Positions 1 through 8,413 are shown, numbered from the stretch's first letter. The stretch: 20,502 nucleotides of DNA from Planctomycetota bacterium (GCA_020860865.1 JAJBTL010000124.1:1-20502); one strand, 5' to 3'. Translations and numbers: made by a program. The notes: a model not told the origin generated them from the sequence alone.

Positions 1-2
1 GC

Positions 3-593
3 GGCGCACAGCCTGTTGCGGCCTCCGGGACGACCCAGGCCCAGGCGGCGGCGCCGATGGCATTGGGAAGCGGGGCGACAAAACCGGTTGCCACTCCGTC
101 GCGCAGTGAAAATACGTCAAACAACAACGAAAGCGATGGCGAGGCCGGTCTGGCCCAGGCGGTTCACGACGCCTTACGGCAGGCTCCGAGTGTTCCGGTC
201 GAGGCGGCGGACATCATGCCGCAGTTACGCGATCTCCGCGCCCAGGACCGTCAGGTAACGGCTGAAACGCTTCAACTCATGCAGGCCCAGGCCCAGGAAG
301 CGGCTGCCCAGGGCGGCGGCGGCGGTGGCGGCGGGGCGTCTCCGGCCGATTCGATGGAAATGCTCCAACAGGAACTGATGCTTATCGAGCAGCAGATCGC
401 CCAGGTTCAGAAACAGATGAACGGCGGCGGCGTTCCGCAGATACCGCAGGCGAGCGCCGGCGAATCCACCGACGCGGCGGAAGCGGTGAACAGCCGGTTG
501 GCCCTCAGTTCCGCCGCCGGCAGCAGCAGTGGCGGCAATCGCTACCCGCCTCCGGTCGTGGACGCGGACGGGCATGTCGACGGGTATATGTAG
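3..593 (+). CDS. C-terminal part of a low-complexity Q/A/G-rich protein (5' end outside window)
   Basis: The frame is open from the left edge of the window, so the gene probably starts upstream; the first ATG inside (position 57) has no ribosome binding site and sits in the middle of an alanine/glutamine-rich run. The visible part, about 196 residues, has an Ala/Pro/Gln-rich start and an amphipathic stretch around PQLRDLRAQDRQ. A run of eight glycines follows, then a short predicted coiled coil (MLQQELMLIEQQIAQVQKQM), and the tail is Ser/Gly-rich and ends in ...GHVDGYM. The short coiled coil slightly recalls FlxA-like proteins, but that is only an impression. I see no catalytic motif, signal peptide or membrane segment. 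It is followed by an intrinsic terminator at 704. I do not recognise the family, and the function is unknown. Confidence 0.6.
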   Translation, partial: GAQPVAASGTTQAQAAAPMALGSGATKPVATPSRSENTSNNNESDGEAGLAQAVHDALRQAPSVPVEAADIMPQLRDLRAQDRQVTAETLQLMQAQAQEAAAQGGGGGGGGASPADSMEMLQQELMLIEQQIAQVQKQMNGGGVPQIPQASAGESTDAAEAVNSRLALSSAAGSSSGGNRYPPPVVDADGHVDGYM

Positions 594-703
594 GCTGGAA
601 GAGTTCAGGAGAGCGATTTTTCTCCGGGTGGCAAACTATACCGAATGTCGATATTTTCCCTTGCCCTGGTTTGGCGTTAGCTGGTATATACGGGATTCAT
701 TAT

Positions 704-735
704 AAAGCACACCTGGCTGTCGGGTGTGCTTTTTA
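704..735 (+). terminator. Intrinsic terminator after the partial plus-strand gene
   Basis: AAAGCACACC (704-713) pairs perfectly with GGTGTGCTTT (723-732) around a 9-nt loop, followed by more T (TTTTT 730-734, then ACGTTTTT). It lies 110 nt after the stop codon at 593. The minus-strand reading has only a short T-run, so it is probably weaker for the convergent DUF2461 gene. Confidence 0.8.
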
Positions 736-830
736 CGTTTTTAAAGGTGGTAATTAAGCAGTTTTTTGATTTTCACATTCATGGATTTTCCAAACTGCTC
801 GAGGGACCGCCGTCTCTGAAGGGTGACGGG

Positions 831-1580
831 TTACCATTCATCATCGTCTCCCCCGGAGCCCACGGTGACGGCGCGGGTGCGTCCGGCGCGGCCGGAGTTG
901 GCGCTGGTGGCCGTGTTCGGCATGGCGTTGGCATGGGCTTGCATGAGGAGGTTGTAGAAAGGGGCGAGGGCGGTGAACGCCTTTGCCACTTTTTTATGGA
1001 GGTCCTTGGCGAACAGGGCGGGCTTGTCTTCCTTGTAGATTATGGCGGTGACGCCGCGCCGTTCGAGCCAGGCGCGTTTGTTGTCCGGGTGGTCCGGGTA
1101 GCGCGGGCGCTTGTAATAGTCGCCGACGAGGGCGCAGCCGGACAGGGAGGCGACGGCCTTGTCCGCCGCCCTGAACCGTTTGTCGTCCGCGAGGACGAAC
1201 TGGCGGATCTGGGCCATGACCTTCGGGGGCGTTGTGTAATACCCACAGCCGTAGTGGTGGAAGTCTGGCGTGAACTCGAAAAACCAGACCGGATGGACCA
1301 TGCCTTTCGAGCGTTGGAACACCAGCCAGGAGGCGCGTTTGAACATGGATTTGTCCCGGGAGAAGCGGGTGTCCCGGTGAATGCGGCAGACCGCCCGTTT
1401 CGGCTCGGCGATAAGGAGCGGGTCCAGCTTCAAAACCGTCGGGACAAGGCTCTCGGCCAGTTCGAGCATGGGACGGCGGACGTGGTCCTCGTACTCGGCC
1501 CGGTGGCGGTTGAACCAGTCGCGGTCGTTCCGGCGGTGGTTTTCATCGAGAAAGTCGAGGCTTTTTTCCGTAAAGGGTAT
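831..1580 (-). CDS. DUF2461 (TIGR02453-type) family protein with apparent AUA start
   Basis: The translation carries the DUF2461 hallmarks: IPFTEKSLDFL at the start, NDRDWFNRHRAEYE near residues 18-31, the RIHRDTRFSRDK block at about 67-77, then WFFEFTPD and a GCGYY motif. The family is widespread and functionally uncharacterised. The first ATG in frame (1469) would delete the conserved IPFTEK...NDRDWF segment, which reads in the same frame without a stop up to a TAA. Between that TAA and 1469 the codon positioned as a start is ATA (1580-1578), 6 nt after AGGAG (1591-1587). From there the protein is 249 residues, about the family length. The tail (residues from about 220) is Ser/Gly/Arg-rich and ends GGDDDEW, which looks like a lineage-specific extension. 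Family membership is firm; the start is an inference, and a start-loss mutation or a base error is the alternative. Confidence 0.85.
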   Translation of the reverse strand: MPFTEKSLDFLDENHRRNDRDWFNRHRAEYEDHVRRPMLELAESLVPTVLKLDPLLIAEPKRAVCRIHRDTRFSRDKSMFKRASWLVFQRSKGMVHPVWFFEFTPDFHHYGCGYYTTPPKVMAQIRQFVLADDKRFRAADKAVASLSGCALVGDYYKRPRYPDHPDNKRAWLERRGVTAIIYKEDKPALFAKDLHKKVAKAFTALAPFYNLLMQAHANAMPNTATSANSGRAGRTRAVTVGSGGDDDEW

Positions 1581-1586
1581 GGAACA

Positions 1587-1591
1587 CTCCT
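1587..1591 (-). promoter_or_regulatory. Ribosome binding site that decides the DUF2461 start
   Basis: AGGAG on the minus strand, 6 nt before ATA (1580-1578). No ATG, GTG or TTG in this frame lies between the upstream TAA and the conserved N-terminus. The site therefore points to initiation at AUA or to a lost ATG. Confidence 0.55.
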
Positions 1592-2197
1592 GGCGTTAGG
1601 GTTTAGCGGCATTGTACCAGACGACCGTCATTCGGCAAGGCGAATTGCCTGTCTGGCCGTGAAAGACTGAACCGTTACAGTGTCGACTCCGGGCCTTTTT
1701 CGGAAGCGCGTGGTGAGACACTACGTAATTAATAAAACGGAATCCCTAACCAGTAAGCCATACTGGACCAGTTTGGCACACCATGCCGCCGATGAAAGTT
1801 TGCCCAATCCGGACAAAACAGCCGTGATGAAGAGGCAGCACAACCAGCGCCGTAAAGGCCGTTCGGGCCTCTCCGATACCGATGCGCCACTCCTGCTATT
1901 TATCACCCCACATACATTAAATATGTCCGGTGCTGTCCCGCGATCACGTTTTTGCCGGTTGCAACGACGTAATTGGCATGGGCTTCAACCGTGGGCAAAA
2001 TAACCGATTCCGATAAAAATGAAAAATACGGTGGTCGGGCCTTGACTCGAGGGTCTGAAAAAATTACCCTTAAATTTGATACATGAGCTTGGGGAAACCT
2101 TCCCTGGCCCAACCGGCGTATTAATTATTTGTACTGACATGACGGTTACGGACATTTTGATTTCTTCGATTGTATAGTCTATACGGAGGCTGCGCAC
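1592..2197. other. 606-nt gene-free stretch between the divergent DUF2461 gene and the chemoreceptor gene
   Basis: No reading frame here looks coding; the longest (1680-2003, plus) has no recognisable composition and no ribosome binding site. The stretch becomes AT-richer after about 1900. It must hold the promoters of both divergent genes, but I cannot place a convincing -35/-10 pair. A perfect small inverted repeat CCAGTA-AGCCA-TACTGG lies at 1750-1766 and a 5-bp AGGCC/GGCCT stem at 1856-1870. The chemoreceptor ribosome binding site GGAGG is at 2185-2189. Confidence 0.5.
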
Positions 2198-4177
2198 ATG
2201 GCGCTTAAGGGAAAACTCTATTCTTCATTTTTCATTATGATCATTCTTGTCGCCCTGATGGGCGCGGTGGCCATCAGGGCGTTTTGGCGCACCAACCGGC
2301 AGGTGGAAAAGACCCGGTCCCAGGTGACTGCCATCAATGACCTGTATGTCCCGGTCAACCAGCTGGTCACCGCCGTCTACACCGACGTCAACCAGGCCTC
2401 CCTGTTCCTCCACGCCTACGGCTACAGCCGCCAGGAATCGGATTATGAAAGCGGTATGCTCAATGTCGGTCAGATCAAGGACCGTAGCGGGCAAATCGAG
2501 AAGCTTATCGCCGCGCCGGCCGGCGTCGTTATGGCCGATGCCCGGAAAGCCATGCCGGAAATCAAGGCCGATATGGAAATTGTCGAAAAGAGCGCCCAGG
2601 ACCTGAAGGCGTCCATCGAACGCGTCGCCTCCATGCAGACGCAGATTGTCCAGACCCACGGCGAAATGCACCGGATGGTCGGCGCCCTCCGCGCCCGTAC
2701 CGAGGCCGACCTCCGGAAGGGACTGGCCGATGCCGAGGAGCCGGGCGTGACCGCCTTTATCCAGCGGGTCTTCAACGCCAGGGACGCTCTGGAGAAAACC
2801 CGGGAATCCATTAGCGCCGTCGAGGTGCTGTTCTGGGAAGGGCGGAGCGAATTCGGCGAAGCGGCCCAGAAGAAGTTCGACGAGGCCGCCGTCGTCATCG
2901 CCGCCGCCGCCGAGGAGCTTGGCGCCTATGTCGCCGGGGCCGGCATCACTGTCGCGGAAGCCGAGGCCCTGTTCCGGAACATGGTCGAACTCATGCAGAA
3001 CTACGGGCGGCAGGTGCGGAATTTCGGCACCGAATTCACCCGGAGCACAACGATAAACGCCACCACCATGGCCGCCGCCGACCGCGTCCTCAACCGCTTC
3101 GACGGCATTGACGAAGACACGGCCGAACTGACCGCCGCCGCCACTAAGGACGACTACGACTCCACCATCGACGTCGACGCCGTGGTCGACGCCTCGAGCC
3201 GGCTCTCTATTATCGTCCTTGTCATTTCCCTTATCGTCGGTTCCGGCCTGGCCATCGTCATCACCCGGGGCATTCTCGGGCCGATCAACCGGGTCATCGC
3301 CAGCCTGTCCGCCGGCGAGGAAATCATCGGTGAAGCGGCGACGAATATTTCGGAAGCGTCGCAGGACCTGGCCGAAGGCGTGACGGAACAGGCGGCCTCC
3401 CTCGAGGAAACGTCGTCCGCCCTCGAGCAGGTGTCCGCGATGACGAAGACGAGCGCCGCCAATGCCCGCCAGACCAACGACAACGTCAGGGAGACGTCCC
3501 GGATGGTTTCGGAAGGGTCGGAGTCCATGGGCGAAATGTCCGGCGCCATGACGGAAATCAACGAACGCACCGAACAGATAAGCCAGATCATCAAGGCTAT
3601 CGAGGACATCGCCTTCCAGACCAATCTGCTCGCCCTCAACGCGGCGGTGGAGGCGGCGCGGGCGGGCGAGGCCGGCAAGGGCTTCGCCGTTGTCGCGGAC
3701 GAGGTGCGGAACCTGTCGCAGCGTTCGGCCCAGGCGGCCAAGGACACGGCCCGACTTATCCGCGGCACGGTGGACAGTGTCAAGCGCGGTTCGGACGTTC
3801 TCGGCCGCTTGAGCCAAAGCTATTCGAGTATCGAATCCAGCATCGCCGGCATCGGCAACCTTATCCAGCAGATAACCGACGCCGCCAACGAGCAGTCCCA
3901 GGGCGTCGAGCAAATTAACGCCGCCGTCTCCCAGATGGACCGGGTGACCCAGCAGAACGCCGCCGGCGCGTCGGAGAGCGCCTCCGCCGTCACCAACCTG
4001 GAGGACCAGATTTCCGATCTGCGGAACAACATCCAGACCCTGGAGTTCATCGTGGCAGGGAAACGGCGCACCGGCAGCGCCCGCATCGCCGGCGGCAACG
4101 GCAACGGCACCCGTTCGCCCCAGCGGCAATTGCCGGCGCCGCAGCAGATGGTCATGCGGCCCGACTATATCGAATAG
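2198..4177 (+). CDS. Methyl-accepting chemotaxis protein
   Basis: A 659-residue transmembrane chemoreceptor that would pass ligand signals to the CheA/CheW array at the inner membrane. The first membrane helix (about 7-27) is followed by a roughly 300-residue predominantly helical sensor region, and the second helix is at about 337-356. The signalling hairpin is unmistakable: AFQTNLLALNAAVEAARAGE from about 472, continuing GKGFAVVADEVRNLSQRSAQAAKDT. The linker after the second helix is very short (RGILGPINRVIASLSAGEE) and runs straight into the EQAASLEETSSALEQVS methylation helix. A full two-helix HAMP domain is therefore missing or reduced. There is no C-terminal NWETF-like pentapeptide for CheR/CheB binding; the protein ends in a Gly/Asn and Pro/Gln-rich tail. 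GGAGG lies 8 nt before ATG. No che gene is next to it, so it is probably a free-standing receptor gene. The ligand cannot be told from sequence. Confidence 0.95.
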   Translation: MALKGKLYSSFFIMIILVALMGAVAIRAFWRTNRQVEKTRSQVTAINDLYVPVNQLVTAVYTDVNQASLFLHAYGYSRQESDYESGMLNVGQIKDRSGQIEKLIAAPAGVVMADARKAMPEIKADMEIVEKSAQDLKASIERVASMQTQIVQTHGEMHRMVGALRARTEADLRKGLADAEEPGVTAFIQRVFNARDALEKTRESISAVEVLFWEGRSEFGEAAQKKFDEAAVVIAAAAEELGAYVAGAGITVAEAEALFRNMVELMQNYGRQVRNFGTEFTRSTTINATTMAAADRVLNRFDGIDEDTAELTAAATKDDYDSTIDVDAVVDASSRLSIIVLVISLIVGSGLAIVITRGILGPINRVIASLSAGEEIIGEAATNISEASQDLAEGVTEQAASLEETSSALEQVSAMTKTSAANARQTNDNVRETSRMVSEGSESMGEMSGAMTEINERTEQISQIIKAIEDIAFQTNLLALNAAVEAARAGEAGKGFAVVADEVRNLSQRSAQAAKDTARLIRGTVDSVKRGSDVLGRLSQSYSSIESSIAGIGNLIQQITDAANEQSQGVEQINAAVSQMDRVTQQNAAGASESASAVTNLEDQISDLRNNIQTLEFIVAGKRRTGSARIAGGNGNGTRSPQRQLPAPQQMVMRPDYIE

Positions 4178-4216
4178 GATATCCCGGCCGTTCACCGGCA
4201 CAAGTGTGGTACGTAT

Positions 4217-4250
4217 GGAAGGCCGTTTACGGACGGCCTTCCGTTTTTTT
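4217..4250 (+). terminator. Intrinsic terminator of the chemoreceptor gene
   Basis: GGAAGGCCGT (4217-4226) pairs with ACGGCCTTCC (4233-4242) around a 6-nt loop, followed by a G and seven T (4244-4250). It separates the chemoreceptor transcript from ald. Confidence 0.93.
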
Positions 4251-4261
4251 GTAATGGGAAT

Positions 4262-4298
4262 ACGCGCCTTTGCCGATTTTTCTGGTGATCAGGCGCGT
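4262..4298. repeat. 8-bp inverted repeat in the ald upstream region
   Basis: ACGCGCCT (4262-4269) and AGGCGCGT (4291-4298) are perfect complements 21 nt apart, about 120 nt before the ald start. It could be an operator or an mRNA hairpin; there is no T-run, so it is not a terminator. Confidence 0.35.
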
Positions 4299-4417
4299 CA
4301 CTGGAAAGATAATCGGTAACGTCGTCCCCGTATCGATTCGTCAAAGGGAGGCAAGGTCATTCGTCGACGCGCACGCCCGCAGGGTTTGTCGTACCGCTTG
4401 AACGCAGAGGAGACGCC

Positions 4418-5530
4418 ATGAAAATCGGTTGTCCAAAGGAAATCAAGAAATACGAATACCGCGTCGGCCTCACGCCGGACAATGTCCGGGAATACCGCCG
4501 CCACGGCCATGACGTACTTGTCGAACAAGGGGCCGGACTCGGGTCCTCCTTCAGCGACGACAACTACCGGGCGGCCGGCGCCGCTATCGTTGACAGCGCC
4601 GACGCCGTCTGGTCCGACGCCCACATGATTGTCAAGGTCAAGGAGCCGCTGCCGGAAGAATACCCGCGCCTCAGGACGGGCCAAATCCTCTACACCTATC
4701 TCCACCTCGCCGCCAACGAAGGGCTGACCCGCGCCCTCCTGGATCGGTCGGTGAAGGCGGTGGCGTACGAGACGATTCGGGACAACCACGGCGGCCTGCC
4801 GCTCCTGAAGCCGATGAGCGAGGTCGCCGGCCGGCTCAGTATTCAAGAGGGCGCCAAGTGTCTCGAGAAACCGCAGGGCGGCATGGGCGTGCTCCTTGGC
4901 GGCGTGCCGGGCGTGAAGAAGGCGGATGTCCTGATCCTCGGCGCCGGCACGGTCGGCGCCAATGCCTGCAAAATCGCCGTCGGCTTTGGCGCGAACGTCA
5001 CTGTCATGGATGTGAACCTCGACCGCCTGACCGCCCTCGACAACGATTACGGCGTCGCCGTCCAGACCCTGTACAGTACGGAAGGGGCGGTCGAGACGGC
5101 TATCCGCCAGGCCGACCTGGTCATCGGGGCGGTGCTTATTCCCGGCGCGGCGGCGCCGAAGATAATCAAACGGAAATACCTCCGGACCATGCGGAAGGGA
5201 AGCGTCATCGTCGATGTCGCGGTGGACCAGGGCGGCGTCGCCGAGACGACCCGGCCGACCTACCACGACGCGCCGACCTTTGTCGTCGACGACGTCGTCC
5301 ATTACTGCGTCGCCAGTATGCCCGGAGCGGTGGCGAACACGTCGACCCTGGCATTGACCAACGCCACCCTGGCGCACGGCTTGGCCATCGCCACGCGCGG
5401 CCTCGAGGCGGCGGTGCGGGCGGACGCCCGGTTGTACCCGGGGGTCAATTGTTATGCCGGACAGGTAACCTGCCAGGGCGTCGCGGAGGCGTTCGGGCTG
5501 CCGTACCGCGAGTTGGAGACGCTTCTATAA
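4418..5530 (+). CDS. ald: Alanine dehydrogenase
   Basis: NAD-dependent L-alanine dehydrogenase (EC 1.4.1.1), which interconverts alanine with pyruvate plus ammonia in the cytoplasm. It is 370 residues long, as usual for the family. The active-site residues fall at the canonical positions: R15 (YEYRVGLTP), K75 (VKVKEP), H96 (YLHLAAN) and D270 (DVAVDQGG). The Rossmann motif GAGTVG is at 175-180, with D198 at the end of the second strand for the adenosine ribose. GAGGAG (4407-4412) precedes the ATG by 5 nt. The gene follows a terminator and has a 167-nt upstream region of its own with an inverted repeat. The esterase gene starts 90 nt downstream with no obvious terminator between, so co-transcription is possible. 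In a fermenter the enzyme could use pyruvate as electron sink or feed alanine into catabolism; the sequence does not decide which. Confidence 0.97.
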   Translation: MKIGCPKEIKKYEYRVGLTPDNVREYRRHGHDVLVEQGAGLGSSFSDDNYRAAGAAIVDSADAVWSDAHMIVKVKEPLPEEYPRLRTGQILYTYLHLAANEGLTRALLDRSVKAVAYETIRDNHGGLPLLKPMSEVAGRLSIQEGAKCLEKPQGGMGVLLGGVPGVKKADVLILGAGTVGANACKIAVGFGANVTVMDVNLDRLTALDNDYGVAVQTLYSTEGAVETAIRQADLVIGAVLIPGAAAPKIIKRKYLRTMRKGSVIVDVAVDQGGVAETTRPTYHDAPTFVVDDVVHYCVASMPGAVANTSTLALTNATLAHGLAIATRGLEAAVRADARLYPGVNCYAGQVTCQGVAEAFGLPYRELETLL

Positions 5531-5620
5531 GCCGGCGCCATAGCTGTTGTGCGGAAAAACCTTTTACCGTAGAATCAGTCTGATAGCGGATGTAATCTTA
5601 ATTCACTCCAGGAGAAAACG

Positions 5621-6664
5621 ATGAAAATGCCGTTTCTGTTTTTGGTGACGGTGGTTGTGTGCCTGACCGCTCCCCTATTCGCGGCGGACGAAGATGCCGC
5701 CGCCGTACAGAACCGGGTCTGGTCCCAGTACCTCGACAGCGAGGAACAGGCGGCGTTGACGCGGATGGCGGAATCGATGCCGGATGAAGATCCGCTGGCC
5801 GAACTATCGCCGGAGGATAAAATCAAGGCAATGCGGTTTATCGTCCGCCAGTTCACCGCCGCTCTGGCGCCGCCCTTGACCATGCCGACCGAAACGGTGA
5901 GCCGGGACGGCGTCGCCGGCGTCTGGTTTACTCCGGCCGGAGCCGCACCGGACAAGGTAGTACTCTATTATCACGGCGGCGGCTTTATCTATGGCGACGC
6001 CATGACAGCGGAAGCCATTGTCGGCACCCTGGCCGAAAAGGCGGGCATTCGCGGCTTCTCCCTCGACTATCCGCTGGCTCCGGAAGCGACTTATCCGGCC
6101 GCCCACGACAACGCCGTCGCCGCCTACGAGATGCTCCTGCGTGACGGTTTCAAACCGGAAAACATTGTCCTGGCTGGCGATTCGGCCGGCGGCAATCTCG
6201 TCCTCGGCACCCTTCTTCGCCTTCGGGAACGGCACATTCCGTTGCCGGCCGGGGCGTTTCTCCTGTCGCCGTGGACCCTTCTCGGCGGGAAAGAGGAATC
6301 CGTCGAACTGAAGCAGCACCTCGACCAGGGCGTCACGCTGGAGGCCGTCACCATGATGGGCTGCACCTACGCTCCCGACCACGACTGGACCGACCCGCTC
6401 CTGTCGCCGTTCTACGCCGACCTGACCGGTTTGCCGCCGCTCCTTATCCATGTCGGTTCACACGAACTCCTCCTGGACGACGCCGTCGCCGTAGCGAGGA
6501 ATGCCGCCCTGGCCGACGTGCCGGTGACGCTCAGGGTCTGGCCGGGCTACGGGCATGTGTTTCAATATGCCTATACCGTCTCCGCCGCCGCCAGGAAATC
6601 ACTGGACGACGGGGCGCGGTTCTTTCGGGAAGTTTTGTCCGGGACGCATTTCCGGGCGGAATGA
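5621..6664 (+). CDS. Exported alpha/beta-hydrolase (HSL-type esterase)
   Basis: A 347-residue carboxylic-ester hydrolase of the hormone-sensitive-lipase group. The N-terminus is a typical Sec signal peptide (MKMPFLFLVTVVVCLTAPLFA, cleavage around 21-22), with no lipobox, so the product should be periplasmic or secreted. HGGG (118-121) forms the oxyanion hole, GDSAGG (186-191) holds nucleophile S188, and H312 (GYGHVF) is the catalytic histidine. The catalytic acid lies in GSHELLLDD: E282 aligns with the usual aspartate position and D286 is the alternative. The region before the hydrolase core (about 22-95) is helical and charged and probably forms the cap. AGGAG (5610-5614) lies 6 nt before ATG. 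The physiological ester is unknown; the neighbours (ald, xylB) give no firm clue, though deacetylation of plant polysaccharide fragments would fit the sugar genes nearby. Confidence 0.9.
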   Translation: MKMPFLFLVTVVVCLTAPLFAADEDAAAVQNRVWSQYLDSEEQAALTRMAESMPDEDPLAELSPEDKIKAMRFIVRQFTAALAPPLTMPTETVSRDGVAGVWFTPAGAAPDKVVLYYHGGGFIYGDAMTAEAIVGTLAEKAGIRGFSLDYPLAPEATYPAAHDNAVAAYEMLLRDGFKPENIVLAGDSAGGNLVLGTLLRLRERHIPLPAGAFLLSPWTLLGGKEESVELKQHLDQGVTLEAVTMMGCTYAPDHDWTDPLLSPFYADLTGLPPLLIHVGSHELLLDDAVAVARNAALADVPVTLRVWPGYGHVFQYAYTVSAAARKSLDDGARFFREVLSGTHFRAE

Positions 6665-6724
6665 CGGTGGTGGTCGCCTGGAATGGCTGGTTCCGCCAAA
6701 CACATGCATTTAAAAGCTTCGACG

Positions 6725-6757
6725 AAAAAAAGCCATCCGGTCGGGTGGCTTTTTTCT
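6725..6757. terminator. Bidirectional intrinsic terminator between the esterase gene and xylB
   Basis: AGCCATCC (6731-6738) pairs with GGGTGGCT (6743-6750), with one T-G pair and a 4-nt loop, flanked by an A-run (6725-6731) and a T-run (6750-6755). It can therefore stop both the plus-strand esterase transcript and the minus-strand xylB transcript. Confidence 0.9.
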
Positions 6758-6794
6758 GGCATGCGTAACGGCGTCCGCTTTTTCAAGGAGTCTT

Positions 6795-8333
6795 TCAAAG
6801 GAGCCCGTTTGTCCTGGCGATTTCCCGGAAGTTCTCCCGAAGCGCTTCGTAGAGCCCGCCGAACGGTTTGTAGAGGCGGTTGTAGAGGGCGACCTGTTTC
6901 TTGTCCTGTTTTATCCGGCGGACGATTTTGATGGTGGCATCGCAGGCTTCCGGGATTGTTTTCCAGACGCCGGCGCCGACGCCGCCGGTGATCATCGCGC
7001 CGTAGGCGGAACCGGCGGTGGAGTTGGTGATGCAGGCGTCGACGCCGTAGATGTCGGCCTGGAGCTGCGACCAGACGGCGCTTTTGGCGCCGCCGCCGGA
7101 CAGGCGGATTTCCGACGCTTTCACGCCCATGCCGCGCATGATGTCGAGGCTGTCCCGCATGCCGTAGGTGATGCCTTCAATCGTCGCCCGGGCCAGCATC
7201 GCCTTCGTGTGCCTGGGCGTCAGGCCGATGTAGCAGCCCCGGGCATAGGGGTCGGCGTGGGGGGTGCGTTCGCCGGTGAGGTAGGGGAGGCAGTACAGGC
7301 CTTCGGCGCCGGGCTGGACCTTGGCGGCGGCGGTGGTGATGATGTCGTAGGGGTCGACGCCTTTTTTGGCCGCCGCCGCCGCTTCCTCGCCGCAGAGGAC
7401 GTTCCGGAACCACTGGTACATGCCGCCGGCCGAAAGCATGCAGCTCATCATGTGCCATTTCCCCGGGACGGCGTGGCAGAACGTGTGGACGCGGCCGGCC
7501 GGTTCCGTCTCCATCTTGTCCGTGTAAGCGAAGATGACGCCGCTCGTTCCCATCATGGCGGAAACGACGCCTTTTTTGACAATGCCGTTCCCCACCGCGC
7601 CCATGGCCTGATCGCCGCCGCCGCCGGCCACCGGCGTCCCGGCCCGGAGGCCGAGGCTCCGCGCCGCCTCCTTCGTCAGGACTCCGGAGACGACGGTCGA
7701 CTCGAACACCGGCGGCAGGAGATCCATGTCGAGGTCGAGCTTGCCCATGAGCGTTTTCGACCACTGGCGTTTGGCGACGTCGAAGAGGAGGGTGCCGGAG
7801 GCATCCGTCACCTCGGCGGCATATTCCCCGGTCAGGCGGTAGCGGATGTAGTCTTTCGGGAGAAGGACTTTTTTCACCTTGTCGAAATTGCGCTTTTCGT
7901 TGTTCCTGAGCCAGAGGATTTTCGGCGCGGTAAAGCCGGTAAAGGCCGGGTTCGCCACCATGGCGAGGAGGCGCTTCTGGCCGCCGGCCCGGGAGACGAT
8001 TTCCTCGCATTCCCGGCCGGTGCGCTGGTCGTTCCAGAGAAGGGCGCGGCGGATGACTTCGCCGTTCCTGTCCAGGAAGACGGAGCCGTGCATCTGGCCG
8101 GACAGGCCGATGCCGCCGATGTCGTCGGCCTTGACGCCGCCCGCTTTGAGGACGGCCCGGACCGAGGTCCGCGCCCCTTTCCACCAGTCTTCCGGATCCT
8201 GCTCGGACCAGCCGGGCCGGGGCGAATGGACCGGGTAGCCGGCGATTGCCTCGGCTTTGATAACGCCCTTGTGGTCGGCGAGAATGGTCTTGGTGCCGCT
8301 GGTGCCGATGTCGATGCCAAGCAGATACGGCAT
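6795..8333 (-). CDS. xylB: Xylulokinase (FGGY kinase)
   Basis: ATP-dependent kinase that converts D-xylulose to xylulose 5-phosphate for the pentose phosphate pathway. It has 512 residues, slightly longer than the E. coli enzyme (484). The first ATPase-fold phosphate loop is DIGTSGTK (8-15). LSGQMHG (77-83) is the xylulose-binding signature, and WNDQR (100-104) follows. The catalytic base is D241 in GGGGDQAMGAVGNG, and the C-terminal nucleotide-binding block is LSGGGAKSAVWSQLQADIYG. The LSGQMHG motif favours xylulokinase over glycerol or gluconate kinases. AGGAGG (8345-8340) lies 6 nt before ATG. No xylose isomerase or transporter gene is beside it, and the gene seems to be transcribed alone, from a promoter near 8414-8442 to the terminator at 6725-6757. 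Confidence 0.95.
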   Translation of the reverse strand: MPYLLGIDIGTSGTKTILADHKGVIKAEAIAGYPVHSPRPGWSEQDPEDWWKGARTSVRAVLKAGGVKADDIGGIGLSGQMHGSVFLDRNGEVIRRALLWNDQRTGRECEEIVSRAGGQKRLLAMVANPAFTGFTAPKILWLRNNEKRNFDKVKKVLLPKDYIRYRLTGEYAAEVTDASGTLLFDVAKRQWSKTLMGKLDLDMDLLPPVFESTVVSGVLTKEAARSLGLRAGTPVAGGGGDQAMGAVGNGIVKKGVVSAMMGTSGVIFAYTDKMETEPAGRVHTFCHAVPGKWHMMSCMLSAGGMYQWFRNVLCGEEAAAAAKKGVDPYDIITTAAAKVQPGAEGLYCLPYLTGERTPHADPYARGCYIGLTPRHTKAMLARATIEGITYGMRDSLDIMRGMGVKASEIRLSGGGAKSAVWSQLQADIYGVDACITNSTAGSAYGAMITGGVGAGVWKTIPEACDATIKIVRRIKQDKKQVALYNRLYKPFGGLYEALRENFREIARTNGLL

Positions 8334-8413
8334 GGTGTTCCTCCTGGTTATGGGGAAGGGATGACGGCGGCGGCCGGCGCGAAGCGGGTTCGGCCGCCCG
8401 ATAACATGCCCCG

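Noticed and set aside
726..1670. 314-codon plus-strand open frame opposite the DUF2461 gene
   Set aside because: The minus strand encodes a clear family protein; the plus frame has no ribosome binding site and reads as Val/Gly/Arg-rich noise.
1680..2003. Possible 107-residue gene upstream of the chemoreceptor
   Set aside because: No ribosome binding site, no recognisable motif, composition unlike the neighbours.
2009..2016. TCCGATAA, resembling the -10 box of a flagellar sigma-28 promoter, upstream of the chemoreceptor
   Set aside because: No TAAA-type -35 box at the required distance (1990-1997 reads CGTGGGCA), and it lies 180 nt from the start codon.
2225..4201. Long open frame of 658 codons on the minus strand opposite the chemoreceptor gene
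   Set aside because: It mirrors the GC-rich codon pattern of the chemoreceptor, encodes a His/Gly/Asp-rich product with no family motif, and the plus-strand protein is certain.
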